The notes under the pieces were generated by a model that had not been told where the DNA came from, made no database searches, and saw only the letters and a list, made by a program, of their open reading frames with translations. From Chrysomallon squamiferum (lineage: Eukaryota > Mollusca > Gastropoda > Neomphalida > Peltospiridae): 64,000 nucleotides of DNA. The stretch lies in assembly GCA_012295275.1 (NCBI GenBank), contig CM022671.1, positions 18,691,456-18,755,455 of the forward strand, in the 5' to 3' direction. Shown in pieces: positions 1 to 12,185 of this stretch; the first letter of the stretch is position 1; each line of letters opens with the position of its first letter. Both the position numbers and the translations under genes were made by a program.

Positions 1-390
1 TGATGCAGAAACAAAGCAGATATGGTAAAACTAAACGAATGACGATTCATTCGCCTATTCCTCTATGGAACAAGAAAAGAGCCATTGCTCGGTGATCTGT
101 TCTAATTAGATTGTCTACGAGTGACCAATACGCTAATGGAAATAAGCCATTTCTCATTTTGCCGTTTTCATGCTAGCGATAATGATAATGCACGTGGCAA
201 AGTGAAACCGACTGACGGCCTTGACCCGAAACCCGAGCAACTCTAGCAAGTCGTCAACAGTGCGTAGGATTGCAGAATATCAAAACGTTTCCTGTTAATA
301 GCGATCGTTTATCGTTGTTTAATCCCACCGGCTGAAAGTATAAGAAGCAGTAATTGTATTACGTTTAATTTCATTTATGATAGAGTGAGA
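1..390. other. non-coding flank, nothing recognised
   Basis: No open frame, RNA gene or clear repeat was seen here. It precedes the inverted-repeat element. Confidence 0.5.
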
Positions 391-1890
391 CATGATTTCG
401 CTGCCACCTCTCTATGAAAACCAGTTTTTGAACATCCTTAATTGGCCGCCATTATATGTTCGACTGTTTATCCATTTTAAAAAACAAAAAACTTTTGATC
501 ACCTTACATGGTAATTCATGTTAATTTAAAGGCAGTAATTAGAGGAAATAATCACTGCATACATCCTCATAAACAGGTATTTATGAATATATATATACAA
601 GAACCCTAAAAAAGTAAATGAAAACAACTAGATGTGAGAATTAAATTTTTTCATACTGTTACCTTCATGTATACATAGATGCATGTTTATGTAGATGCAT
701 GCTGTCGTTATCTGAGCATCTGAGAAATCTTAATAGGGGAAGTGTATGTATATCGAACCTCTGGCATGTCTCAGACTCTGATTGTCTGAAAGGTGTTTTG
801 CCACAACTGTGTGATATCTCGGTCGACATTGTGCATTTTCTGATATTAAAGATAGCAGAAGTCAACCGAGGCGAAAAAGGTGAGATAAAATCTTATTTCG
901 CCCCTGTAAACGTAACTTTTGCTGTTTTTGGAAGGGTGCAATGCTGGTGGGTATATAGGTGCATATTTGTAGGTTAGGCCAGAATTTGAATATGAGGATC
1001 GAAGATGTTGAATTTCACGCCGCGTCCGAAAAATTACATGCGGGTATTTTTATGTCTAGTGCCCTATTTTGAACCATCTGTCAAAATGTTGCGGCATTTG
1101 GCTCAGCAACTCATATGTGTGGTGGGGTGCTGATTATGCAGATGCAGCCCGATTTGAAGTGTCAGATACAGTGTCCAAACAACAGAATTCCTCGTTACAG
1201 ATACGTCCTAATCGTGGCGACAGCAACAAAATACCAAATCTGAGAATCAACCCGAGCCTGAACAGCTCTGTGCTCCGTCCGAATGCGTAAATTAAGATTC
1301 CGAACCTGGAAATGTAAACTATGAGTCGTAGTCCCGGAAAGAAGAGCACCGTGCGCCACAAGGACCTGACACTAGCACCATTCTTTGAAACTAATTCTAA
1401 GGTGCAGCAGTCTCAATTAGGCGAAAGATTATATATTGAAAATGGAATTTACAAAGGATACTCGGAAATCCCTAGACTGAATTACTTTGTCCTTATATTG
1501 AACCCCGGTCCAATATAAGAAAAGACAGGCTTAAATATAACTCACGGGGGCCCTAAACTGATATTTTGTTAATACTTTTTAATTGGTCCATAACTTGGAG
1601 TTTATAAGTTAAAGTGTGTTTACATTACGAGGGTCTTGTGGCATCTAGCGTCTATCATCTACGACTAAACTGATCGTCGATTCCATCAGGACTGATCAAT
1701 GAAGATCAGAAGTTAGGGGGTTACGTATACTTCCTCTAATTACTGCCTTTAAATTAACATGAATTACCCAGGAAGAGATGATCAAAAGTTTTTTTCTTTT
1801 GAAAATGGATAAACAGTCGAACTCATCCATGGCGGCTAATCAAAGGGTGTTACAAAATTGGTTTTCATATAGAAGTGGCCGCGAAATCAT
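391..1890. repeat. 1.5-kb element bounded by ~160-bp inverted repeats
   Basis: Bases 391-547 reappear in reverse complement at 1731-1890 with roughly 80% identity by eye. Shared landmarks are the stretch around CATGATTTCG at the outer ends, the run reading GGATAAACAGTCGAA, and TTCCTCTAATTACTGCC at the inner ends. The ~1.18 kb between the arms is less AT-rich than its surroundings and has only short ORFs (699-977, 1069-1290, 1321-1518) that match nothing I recognise. This looks like a non-autonomous DNA transposon or foldback element, or an inverted duplication of an older repeat. No clear target-site duplication was found at the outer ends. Confidence 0.6.
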
Positions 1891-2473
1891 GTGTGTTATT
1901 GTGTGTGTGTGTTATGTTGTGTGTGTGTGAGTGTGTGTGTGAAAAAACATCTTTATATGTTTATATACAAATACAAACAAACATGAGGCAAACATATCCT
2001 CCGGAATAAAATTATAATTTGATATGTCTAGAAGGTCTGTTTAATACATAACTATACACATAAAAACACACACACATATACACAATTCACACACACATAA
2101 TATATAAATATATATATACATACATACACACATACATACACAATCATTATGATTCACTTTTTACTATGTTCTTATTTGGTTCTATTCGTTTATTTCTAAA
2201 TCTGCTTTTTATATTTAATCATATCACTAGACAATCAATATCCTATATAAATCTTCCTACAGTTTCATGTTAATTAAAAAAAACGGTTCTATCACGGTTT
2301 CAGTTTAGAAACTCGTACATTCCTGAAATCTAAGATCCAAGGGCTGACGAATAACCAATTAAATCCACATTTGTTCAGAGCCTGTGGTTTGAAATGAACC
2401 AATCAGTATATAGGTATCACGTGACTGCTACGAGCAATTTACCTTTCCCTTTGTTTTAGTCAGTCGTGTCGAA

Positions 2474-2646
2474 ATGGACAAGTTACTACTATGTCAGTTT
2501 TGCTGTGTTTTGCTGGTAAAAGGTAAGAATATTGGAATAGTAATATATCTGGAAAGTAAATGTAATTGTACTGTTGTAAAAAATTAACTGCTGACAAAAC
2601 AAGTGTTTCCATGCATCTAATGATTCCGAGTAACAGAGACAGTGAG

Positions 2647-2728
<82 letters not shown>

Positions 2729-3349
2729 GATATGATTATTTTCAGATTTACAAAAAAGAAACAACAGAAAAAAAATTTAATAATAATAATAAATAAATAA
2801 ATAAATATAGGCATGCATATTACCACATGCAAACAAACAGTATATTTATAAAATCTACTCTACATGCGCTCAGTTCTTAACATTTGCTCAGTGTTGTTGC
2901 GAAATGTGTCGATGCCTTTTTCGTTTGTATTTTTCTGCTCTCGTAGCTGAGGCTACCAGTTGCGACCGATGTTTTGTTTTGTGTTTTTTTTTTTCAACTG
3001 CCATTAAAATATTGTAATTTCTCTTTCCAAATGGACTTTTACAGGTGTAATTCTATATTTTGTTTTGATAAAAGATTTCCATGCAGAAACACATTGATTT
3101 GAAAGTATAAGAAGAACACGAAGAACACGAAGCGTCGACTCAATCTAAAAACGTTAAAACATTTTATGGATTGATACACGATTTCCTGTCACAAACGAAT
3201 GCGTTATTAACGTCTTTTCCGAGGTTATGTGCGTGTTGTTTGGTTATAATGGTGATAGTAACGCTAGTGATAATTCGGTAGTTTTAGTACTAGTTTTAGT
3301 AAAAGTAGTAGTAACAGTTATTAGTATTAGAATGAATAGCAGTAGTAGC

Positions 3350-3410
<61 letters not shown>

Positions 3411-6400
3411 ATGGCAGAAACAGAAAAAGAAGAAAGCAATTTTAATATAAAAATATAGGATTTTAACTTTTTCAATTATTGTGTTAGTCTCCGTATATGT
3501 GTCTGAGTACATGTGTGTGTGTGTGATTTTATTGATGTATTAGAATAAAAAAAGACACTCTTGCCCATTATATCTGGAGTATTTAACTTACTGCAATTGC
3601 ATATAATTACTAATTAACTAATGCAAGCGTACATTAATGTGTATATCTAATCAGTAATTTGAGATACATAATGTTCGTTATATATATATATAATTGTATA
3701 TGGGAAAATGGGTAGGTGTATAGGTGAGTCTGTGCTGTTATGTCCGATGCAGGTAAAAAGCTCAAGAAAGACAAATAGATGAAAGAGAATATTTGTGAAA
3801 TTAAATCATAAGATTTTAACATCGGCATACCTCTGTTCAGTCAGACTAATCCAACAATATGAAACATATTTATATCGACATCCACAGTCTTAGATTTAGT
3901 CAACAATTTGAAAGGTTTTTGGACTGAAGACCCAGATTTGTTCAAACCAGGTCAACAGTTCGATTTATGTTTACAACGACAGATCGAAACTTACTCAAAC
4001 TAAAACAGTTATTTGTTACTTGTTTACATCGACATGTTGACATCTGTATTTAGTCAACAATTTAAAACATGTTTAAACTGACATACTTTGACTAGGTCAA
4101 GCCAAGTCAATAATAATTTGAAATATGTTTACATGGACATTCTGAGATTCTGTCATGTTAAGAGTTACCAATTTGAAACTTATTTTCATCAATACTTAGA
4201 ATCGGTCAAACAAAGTCAATGTCAGAAAGCGTGCCCGTTGCAGACGTCTCGCACAACGGCTTGCTCTGATTAGCACGTTAATTTTTTTCAAGGTTCAAGG
4301 TTCAAGTCAATGATGGTAATAATTTAAAACATGTTTATATCAGAATAATCTTATGTGTGTATGTATTTGTGTGTGTATATGTGTATATGTGTGTGTCTAT
4401 GTCTTATGCGTAAACCGAGAAATAAAATCCTAAATGGCTGGCATCGAAATGGTAAAAAAGTTAGATCACTGCTACATATACATAAAGTGAAGACAGTATT
4501 TATCAGTATATTTTCCTATGTTTTCATGGCGTTGGTTCTACTAAAACATTTCAGTGCTTGATAGAAAATCAGGTGCTGAAGAATTTTATTCTATTTTGAC
4601 TCATTTGTGAACAATAAAACAGTTGATTAAGATGGTGTCATTTACGTATGCACGTACATACATAAATATGCATTTAAATCTATATATACACATTCAGAGG
4701 CAAGTGCAAACACAAACACTTATTCTCTGCTGGAGAAAAATGCCAGCTTAACATGAGTTAGTCATTATAATTAAATCCACCAATGATATGCCAACCTCTC
4801 AGTCGAATCTAATTATATAAATAATGGGCGCTTTGTGACTACGACAGTTAATTCAAATCGTGGAAGTGATAAATGCAGTTATAGTACCAGAAATCATAAC
4901 GTCTTTTGACAATACTTTTTAATGATGTAGATACCGTATTCAGTCGTAGTAGTTGTCATAATAAGTGTTATCACACTAGCAATCACTGATATTTAACCAA
5001 ATAAAAATCATAATTAAGACATTTGTTTAATTTATGCACTGTGAGGTTAGTGTATAGGATGCATTTCATACATTTATATGATATTTGTTATATTGCCTTT
5101 GTATTATTTACGACAAACCTCCAAGTACGCAACAAAATCTTATTTTATTAAACTCACATTAGCAAATATCCCCAATAAACTATTCGGAATTAACGATTGT
5201 ATTAGAATATTATAATACATACATACATACCAGTAAACATTATTATTTATAAATGAAATATACACAAAATATGTACATATATATATATATATATACACAC
5301 AAACACAAAATATGTACATGTATCAAATATATGAAGTATTACAAATAAGAGAATTTATAACTGCGATGGATTTTGGTATGCTACCTATTTTGAGCTTACT
5401 GGAATCCAAATGGTTCTATTTATTTTAACCATTGTCTTCGTTCTATATGAAACCTGCCTATTTTGTTATGAACTCATAACAGAGATCTCATAACAGTAGT
5501 CATTACCTCAGACCTCATCTTACCATTACGCAATAACAATTTTAACCACTATTTAGCTATTACTAATGGCAGTGAAACCCCAGTAATAATTGTAGACCTA
5601 AATTTTTATAGATTCGGTTTTTCTTCCAGTGAGTCTGGTTTATGGATACTGTGACTCAAACAATCTCAACTCTGAGGTACAGAAATGCCTCTTTATGTCG
5701 CCAATCTTCTCTGGTGGGCTTACTAATGTCGAGAAGGTACAAACATTCTGCAGGTAATTTTAATATATCTTTCGGTCATATTTAATACCTGTATATTTAT
5801 ACATAACTTATCTTTAAGTAAACAGTCACTATATAAATGAATGAATATAAAAAAAAGAAAATATTATTGAACTATAAACAACAATGCTTAATACTTCTGG
5901 AAATTATTATTATTATTATTTTTTATTGGACATTCATAGACATATAAAGACATTAGCGTTGCTGTTACTGATTAAAACTACATAACTATTTTTTTCTTTC
6001 AGATCATCACTGAACTCTATAGTTGACTGCATGGAAGTGCCTATTAAGGAATGTCATAATCATCCAACACAGAGAAAACTGCTAGACCTCCTCATAAACA
6101 TGACCAAACTGCGAGAAAGTCTACAGTATCTATGTAACAACATTAACGGTATCGAATACAAGATATACTGTTTATATCGCTGAGATAACAAATACGATTT
6201 TATACATTTTTAACAGTAACAGTACACACAAAGGAAACTTCTGTTAACTGAATGTTATCTTTACCACTAAATCTTCCATCAGCATTCCTCTGTATGTTAA
6301 CCATACCATTAAATATTTTCTACTTATCTCTTTATATATTAAGAAAAGCAATCATTTCTCACTAAATATTTTTTCTGTGCATTAGCTATACCAATCATTC

Positions 6401-6587
6401 CTGTATTTCTAATCTACTATCAAGTCTTCACTAAACATTCCCCTGTTTGTTAACCATACTGCTAAGTCCTCACTAACATTTTCCTCTATGTTAACTATAT
6501 CACTCAGTCCTCAGTTCTTTATGTTAATAATACTAATCCGTTCTCGCAAATATTCTTCTTCTTCTTCTTCTTCTTCTTCTTCTTCTT

Positions 6588-6648
<61 letters not shown>

Positions 6649-8453
6649 CCTTTATCAACTTCAGTGCATTTTAAATAATAATTATGATTTTCTCTCTGCT
6701 AATCAAACTTGCTATAATATGGTTCCTTTCTGTGAATTGACGATTTGTGTTGGTCTGAAATTCATTTTGAGTTCATAATCCACACGAATGTCACTGATAC
6801 TTCAACAAACTTGATTAACCTCTTTTTGACGATTCAGCTGTCATCACTAATCTGTCATCATTATAAAATCTGTATGTTTCATTATATCTACGTGTCGACA
6901 AAAGCACAAACACAATACACCTGTTAGGTGCTAAGCTGACATGGAACCGAAGTCCATTTAGTACATATTTTTCTTTCCGACTTATATAAATATTTCCGAT
7001 TATGTATTATTTATTAGCATTTCAACTTGAACGACAAATTTTGCATATATTTGTTTTTTCAGAACTTTCGTGTTTTATGTGATTGTTGTATATAAAACAG
7101 AGTAGAATGACTAGTTGTATTCTTCTGTGTTTAGTATTAGTAATATATCTAAAACTGTGTTTTTTCTTATAGAAGTTGGGTGACTTTGTAAATAGGTTCA
7201 TTAGTTTCAGAGATTTTGCGAGTGTCTGTTTGTATTTGTGTACATAATTACACACTTTATTTAACAATGCGCTAAAAAATAAAAATTTAATCTACGATTA
7301 CATGGTATAAATCGTTATAGCCAAATATGGATACGTAACTCCTGAAATATGTCACCATGTAGCTTCCTATTTTCTTACCGATTTTTCTGTATGCATGTTA
7401 CTGTTTGTTTATTTATTTATTTATGTATTTATTAATGTACTAATGTCGAACTAATTTGTCTTCTAATACAGAATTTTCTGGAAGGAGTAAATGCATGGAC
7501 AGCATCGTTAGTACGGCATCTTTCTGCATGAGCAACGCAATGAATGACCTCACCCTTCACATGCAATCAGTAAACAAATTTAAGGATGTATTTGACGTAC
7601 TTTGCACGTGAGTAACAACCTAGCAATTCAACATTGGCGTTTTTCTTTTTTGTGTGTTTGTTTTGCATTTGTATGTTTCTGTATTTGTTTTGTGTTTTGG
7701 TGCTTCAGTATTACTAATTTTCGAATAACATATATATTTTTTTTAATTATAACTGAGTGAATGTTTTAAAACCATCGCACACGTTGTAATTAAGTGGCAT
7801 CATTTGTTTAAGTTACATCCCGCAGTGGAATGTCTTCGTTCCAGGAAGTACCAGGAAAGAAACAAGACGTTATCCCGAACCGTTTGTAAAAGGTTAAATA
7901 TTGAATAAACACTGTAGCTTTCATTCAGATTACAGTTCATTTTATCTGCATCATATTCCATTAGTGACAGGTGAGTCATTTGGAATAAGATTTATTATAC
8001 AACACGGTATTATCTACAGCTGCACATCTGTAATGTGATTCCTGTTTTAAAGTCTGTTTCGATGTAAGATGAAATAGATCTTATCTAATCAATCTATAAA
8101 GTTTGATAATAGTTACGTCTGTGGTGGAAAATAATGTTAGAAAAGAAATCCATTTGTTATAATTACAAACTGAACGTAAAACTTTTGAAACAAATTTTTT
8201 TTTCAGGTTTTTTGATCGGCTCTTGAAATGCTATGTGGAACCTTTCAAAGGCGATTGCGAATCTGTTGGAACTATTTTCAGAAAGGTCTTCAATGGAATC
8301 AAATATCCATACTGCAGTTTACCGGAGTACGAGAAGAAAGCTCGGATTGCTGAAATAGAAACTAGTATGGCTGTCAGTTCATCGGCTGTTATGGTTCAGA
8401 ACGTCTTCTTGCCTCTGCTGTCTCTCTTTGCAGTTGCTGTTTATAACATTTGA
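2474..8453 (+). CDS. secreted 12-cysteine, predicted GPI-anchored protein (family member 1)
   Basis: Five coding exons: 2474-2522, 5630-5753, 6003-6148, 7472-7607 and 8207-8453. They total 702 nt (233 aa), and all introns are GT/AG with phases 1-2-1-2. Residues 1-16 plus the start of exon 2 form a signal peptide (MDKLLLCQFCCVLLVK). Each of exons 2-5 encodes exactly three cysteines, 12 in the mature chain. Exons 2-3 and exons 4-5 look like two copies of one six-Cys module (compare VDCMEVPIKEC with LKCYVEPFKGDC). An N-glycosylation motif (NMT) lies in exon 3. The protein ends in a small-residue region and a hydrophobic tail ending AVAVYNI, as in GPI-attachment signals. Function is unknown. The cysteine-rich helical look recalls DUF19-type secreted proteins, but I cannot assign a family. 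It is tail to tail with, and clearly homologous to, the minus-strand copy at 12186-16839, and the similarity runs into the 3'UTR. Confidence 0.82.
2650..2725. repeat. (GA)n microsatellite
   Basis: An essentially perfect AG/GA run in intron 1 of family member 1. ORFs across it on either strand (poly-RE, poly-SL) are artefacts. Confidence 0.95.
3340..3411. repeat. (AGT)n microsatellite
   Basis: Trinucleotide run in intron 1 of family member 1. It accounts for the poly-Ser and poly-Tyr reading frames here. Confidence 0.95.
3850..4345. repeat. degenerate tandem repeat, period about 50-60 bp
   Basis: Successive segments each start with a variant of AACAATTTGAAAC, continue with a variant of ATGTTTACATCGACAT and end with TAGTC or GGTCAA. 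Starts lie near 3855, 3902, 3954, 4006, 4056, 4110, 4170 and 4312. The copies are strongly diverged, so this is an old minisatellite inside intron 1. Confidence 0.55.
6554..6645. repeat. compound (TTC)n-(GA)n microsatellite
   Basis: A TTC run (6554-6589) is followed directly by a GA run (6590-6645) in intron 3 of family member 1. Confidence 0.95.
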
Positions 8454-9708
8454 TAAACTGTGGATATCTCGTTCCCCAGAACTCGATCATTTATTTTGTG
8501 TGTAAATATGAAGAATACTAATGCATATGCACCCACACATTAAAAAACAAATTTTACATTCAACTATACATACAAATGTAAATTTAATAATGACATTAAA
8601 CACAAATGCACATAAATATTTATACCCAGTCTATTTAATCGGCTTTATGTTATATTATTTTTAATTATTTAGTCTTATTATTCTTTCCTTTTCTTTCGAT
8701 TATTTTATTCTCTCGTCTGTGTACGCTATACTTCTTTTTTTTTTAAACCACGCTTCCAAAGCCTAGATCCTCTCAGATGTATTACATCAAATCATCTATC
8801 ATCATTAGCTATTTGTCAAGCAGTGCAAGAATGTTTTCCTTTATGCGATTCTTCGTCGAATACCATTAACCTCCATGGAAATAGTAACACAGAAACTAGC
8901 CACAACACCAACAACAAAAACTGAAACTAATGTTTTAAAAGTTTAAAGACTGTTTAATACTGATTAATTGTGCGCGCATGCAACAGCCATTGGTAGATAT
9001 AATTTACCGTTTACTACAATATTCTGTACTATTGGTACTATTCTGAACACGAGAAAGGAAAACCGATTACAAATTTGCTATATAAAACGTCACGTCAAAC
9101 AAATTATGTTTATTATTTCTATATATTACTACTGGCTTTGTTATTTGTATTATCAGTGTTTATCATAATTCGTCATCATTATCATAATGCAGTACTATGT
9201 CAAAGATAAGACCAAATATTCAAAGATGTTGTACAAAAATAGTTTTTACAATTAAAGTACAACTAAAAAATAAATAAATATATAAATAAATAAATAAATA
9301 AATAAATCACAAGGTTTATAAATGATGCCGTAGTAAGATAAAAAAATATATATAACATTGGCAAGGAGTCGGCAGCTTAAAGACAAACTGTTTTAGCGAA
9401 AATTTGTTTGTTTGTTTGTTTTAGAAATTTCGCTATGTAGCTGTGCTTTTAAATATTATAAAAATGATCTGTATTATTTTAACTGCAGCCGTATCTGCGT
9501 TGAGAGGATGTAAACTGCTAAACTGCAATAAACATATCTATAAACATTTTCGTATTTTGAGTATTTTTACTTTTTTTTTTTTTTTTTTTTTTTAAATTTT
9601 CAAAATTATTGCTGCTACTGTTTGTCCTCCACTGTGAAACAGCCATGTTGTAATACAAATTTCGTTAAACAAATAGCAGAACTGTATTACCCCGAGAAAT
9701 ACAAAAAT

Positions 9709-9712
<4 letters not shown>

Positions 9713-9794
<82 letters not shown>
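9713..9794. repeat. (GA)n microsatellite
   Basis: About 41 GA units without interruption. Confidence 0.95.
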
Positions 9795-9796
<2 letters not shown>

Positions 9797-10659
9797 ATAA
9801 AAGAAAATCTGCTGCTAAACGTAGTGAGTTACTCTTTTTCAATGACAGACAGGAAACAATAAATATGACTTATCAAGGGTCACTCATTGGAATGGGAAAT
9901 AATCCAGAAGGAGCACTGAAAAGAACCAGTTCCGCGACTAACCAGCTTAAAGGAGATGCTGAAAAATATAAGGCCAAGAGGAAGAGCCTGGGTACATTAT
10001 AACTCATCTTAAAATGTTGTTCTTACATAATCCATAAACTGTATTTGAAAAACCTCATAACTTTAACTCCACAACTACTTTACGTAATAACATTATACAG
10101 AGATTCCAGCATGTGCGGTTGAATATATATATTGATAATCGATAGCAATCCAGTTATACAGTGTCAAGACTCACAACAGGGTACTTTTAATGAATCTATA
10201 AGGTGTCGTATGAACGAGTAAGTCTATTATTTCATATATCGATTGCCACAAAACTGTTCTGTACACTATTCTGAGATAATGAGACACTAAGAGTAATACA
10301 CTTGAATGCCAAAAATCTAAGTAAATATCTTTTTAATTATATTCACCATAGCAACAATTCTTCAGAATTACAAGACTGTTCAGGTCAAAGTTGCTATATT
10401 AATTTGTTATGTTTGTTTGTTGTGGTGGGTATTGTTTTTTTTTTTTTTTTTTTCGTACATTCATTCATATAAAAATATTTACATATGTAAATATATTCAC
10501 TGGTATACACAAACACACATGCAGCACAGACGCACACACGCATAGACACACTCACATAGACATAAATACTTTCATGTAGAGTGACAAGTTTCCCACAAAA
10601 ACAAATGCATGCCAAAAAGGACAAAAGGTGAAGAATGGTGTGCTTCATTTGAACATTAC

Positions 10660-10714
<55 letters not shown>
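10660..10714. repeat. (ATT)n microsatellite
   Basis: Perfect trinucleotide run. Confidence 0.95.
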
Positions 10715-10716
<2 letters not shown>

Positions 10717-11140
10717 AGTTATCTCGGTACCTGAACTGTATCATCGTTCAACTCGATTCCTTCAATTCACGTTAACGGCATCTGACCTTTGACAGGTCAT
10801 GTCAGAATTGTCTGTGTTCTGGTACAAACAAACACAAAAGGACGAATGTGCCCCATGCACATTAGTCACAGGACTAATATTTTTTACCGTAGTTGTAACA
10901 TTATCCTTACATATCGCAAACATTTACAGATTACCTGCACGTAGGCCCGCACGCACATATACACACATACAGATATACATACAGACACACACACACATCC
11001 TTAAATACATATATACATATATACATATAAACACACACACACATGTTCACACCCTTAAATATATACGTACATACACACATACATACACACACACTTAATA
11101 ACACACCACATTCAAATTATTTTTAATATCTTCTCTTCCC

Positions 11141-11494
11141 ATCATGAGTTAACAAATAAATTACGCACCTAAAAGAAATGACCCAAATACGAAGCGAATC
11201 CATACGGTTCAGTTCCCTTTGTCGATGTACCAAGACACACGTCATGTTGTGATATGATTGCGAAATAAATGTAGACCAGGAAGAACAGTTCAGTGATCCG
11301 TAACCTGTTATAAGAAACCTTCAACTTGTCAGCCGAGGTACGTGCTAAACACCGCGTTTGAGAAATACTCAAGCGAGTAAAAAGGCAGACATGAACATTG
11401 TTTTTTTATTTGTGTTTTATTGTTGTTGTTTTTTTATTATCTGTTATAATCATTATTATCATCATTATAATCATTATCATCATCATCATCATCA

Positions 11495-11544
<50 letters not shown>

Positions 11545-11640
11545 GCACAGACGGGTAAATAAAGATAAATTATGACCCGTCGTCTCATAAATTATTTCAC
11601 CCTACCCCGTGTGATACATAAAGCAGTGGGTGCTGCTTGA
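11141..11640. repeat. low-copy boundary repeat, copy 1
   Basis: About 500 bp matching 22943-23462 directly (~93% by eye). It includes an (ATC)n(ATT)n tract at about 11476-11544 and a conserved stretch around the palindromic TGACGTCA at about 11639. It marks the left end of units 1 and 2 and is absent from the left end of unit 3. A 66-aa minus-strand frame is open in both copies but resembles no known protein. Confidence 0.7.
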
Positions 11641-11806
11641 CGTCACTAGGCAACGTCCTGCTAATCTAGTTTCAAGCTGAAATTTCTTAGAAGCTTTATA
11701 TGCGAAACAGACGTTTTTATATTTTCTATGAAAACTCAAGATCTAATGAAATATGTTTCTAGTGAAAGAGAGTGAGATCTGTTCAGAAGAAGAGAAAATA
11801 CAACAG

Positions 11807-11810
<4 letters not shown>

Positions 11811-11892
<82 letters not shown>
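11811..11892. repeat. (GA)n microsatellite downstream of family member 2
   Basis: The same position relative to the gene carries (GA)n in unit 2 (23639-23688) and unit 3 (35725-35836), with differing lengths. Confidence 0.95.
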
Positions 11893-11893
<1 letters not shown>

Positions 11894-12185
11894 AATACTA
11901 AATAAATAAACAGGAAATACACAGGAAAAAACCAACTTCACATTTTATTGAAAACATTTGTTTATTAAGAAAATTAAAATTCCCGTGTATGGTTATTTTG
12001 TGTATATTTCAGTTTATGCGCATTTGTACATGGTTTTGATTGAGGACCTTATTAAATTTACATTTGTGTGTATGGTTGAATGCAAAATTATTTGTTAGCA
12101 TGTCTGAATATAAAATATTATATTATATTCTTCATATGAATATACAGAATAAATGATCGCGCTCTGGGTAGATATCCAGAATTTG

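Larger units (their letters stand above)
8454..11140. other. intergenic, microsatellite-rich, no gene seen
   Basis: This lies between the convergent family members 1 and 2. It contains (GA)n at 9713-9794, (ATT)n at 10660-10714, interrupted (CA)n/(CATA)n at 10950-11100, a T-tract near 9571-9594, and AAAT runs near 9270-9305. The ORFs at 9622-10002, 10394-10744 and 10799-11098 run through these repeats and show no protein-like signal. Confidence 0.6.

Noticed and set aside
2489-2832. ORFs rich in Arg-Glu or Ser-Leu (and similar ones at 6488, 9622, 23480, 35525, 35695)
   Set aside because: They are translations of (GA)n microsatellites with no coding context.
10799-11098. 99-aa plus-strand ORF with a hydrophobic stretch
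   Set aside because: The second half is CA/CATA repeat. It has no homologous copy and no coding-like composition.
11169-11372. 67-aa minus-strand ORF, also open at 22944-23201
   Set aside because: Open in both boundary repeats but with several amino-acid differences, no splice context and no family resemblance; kept only as part of the repeat.
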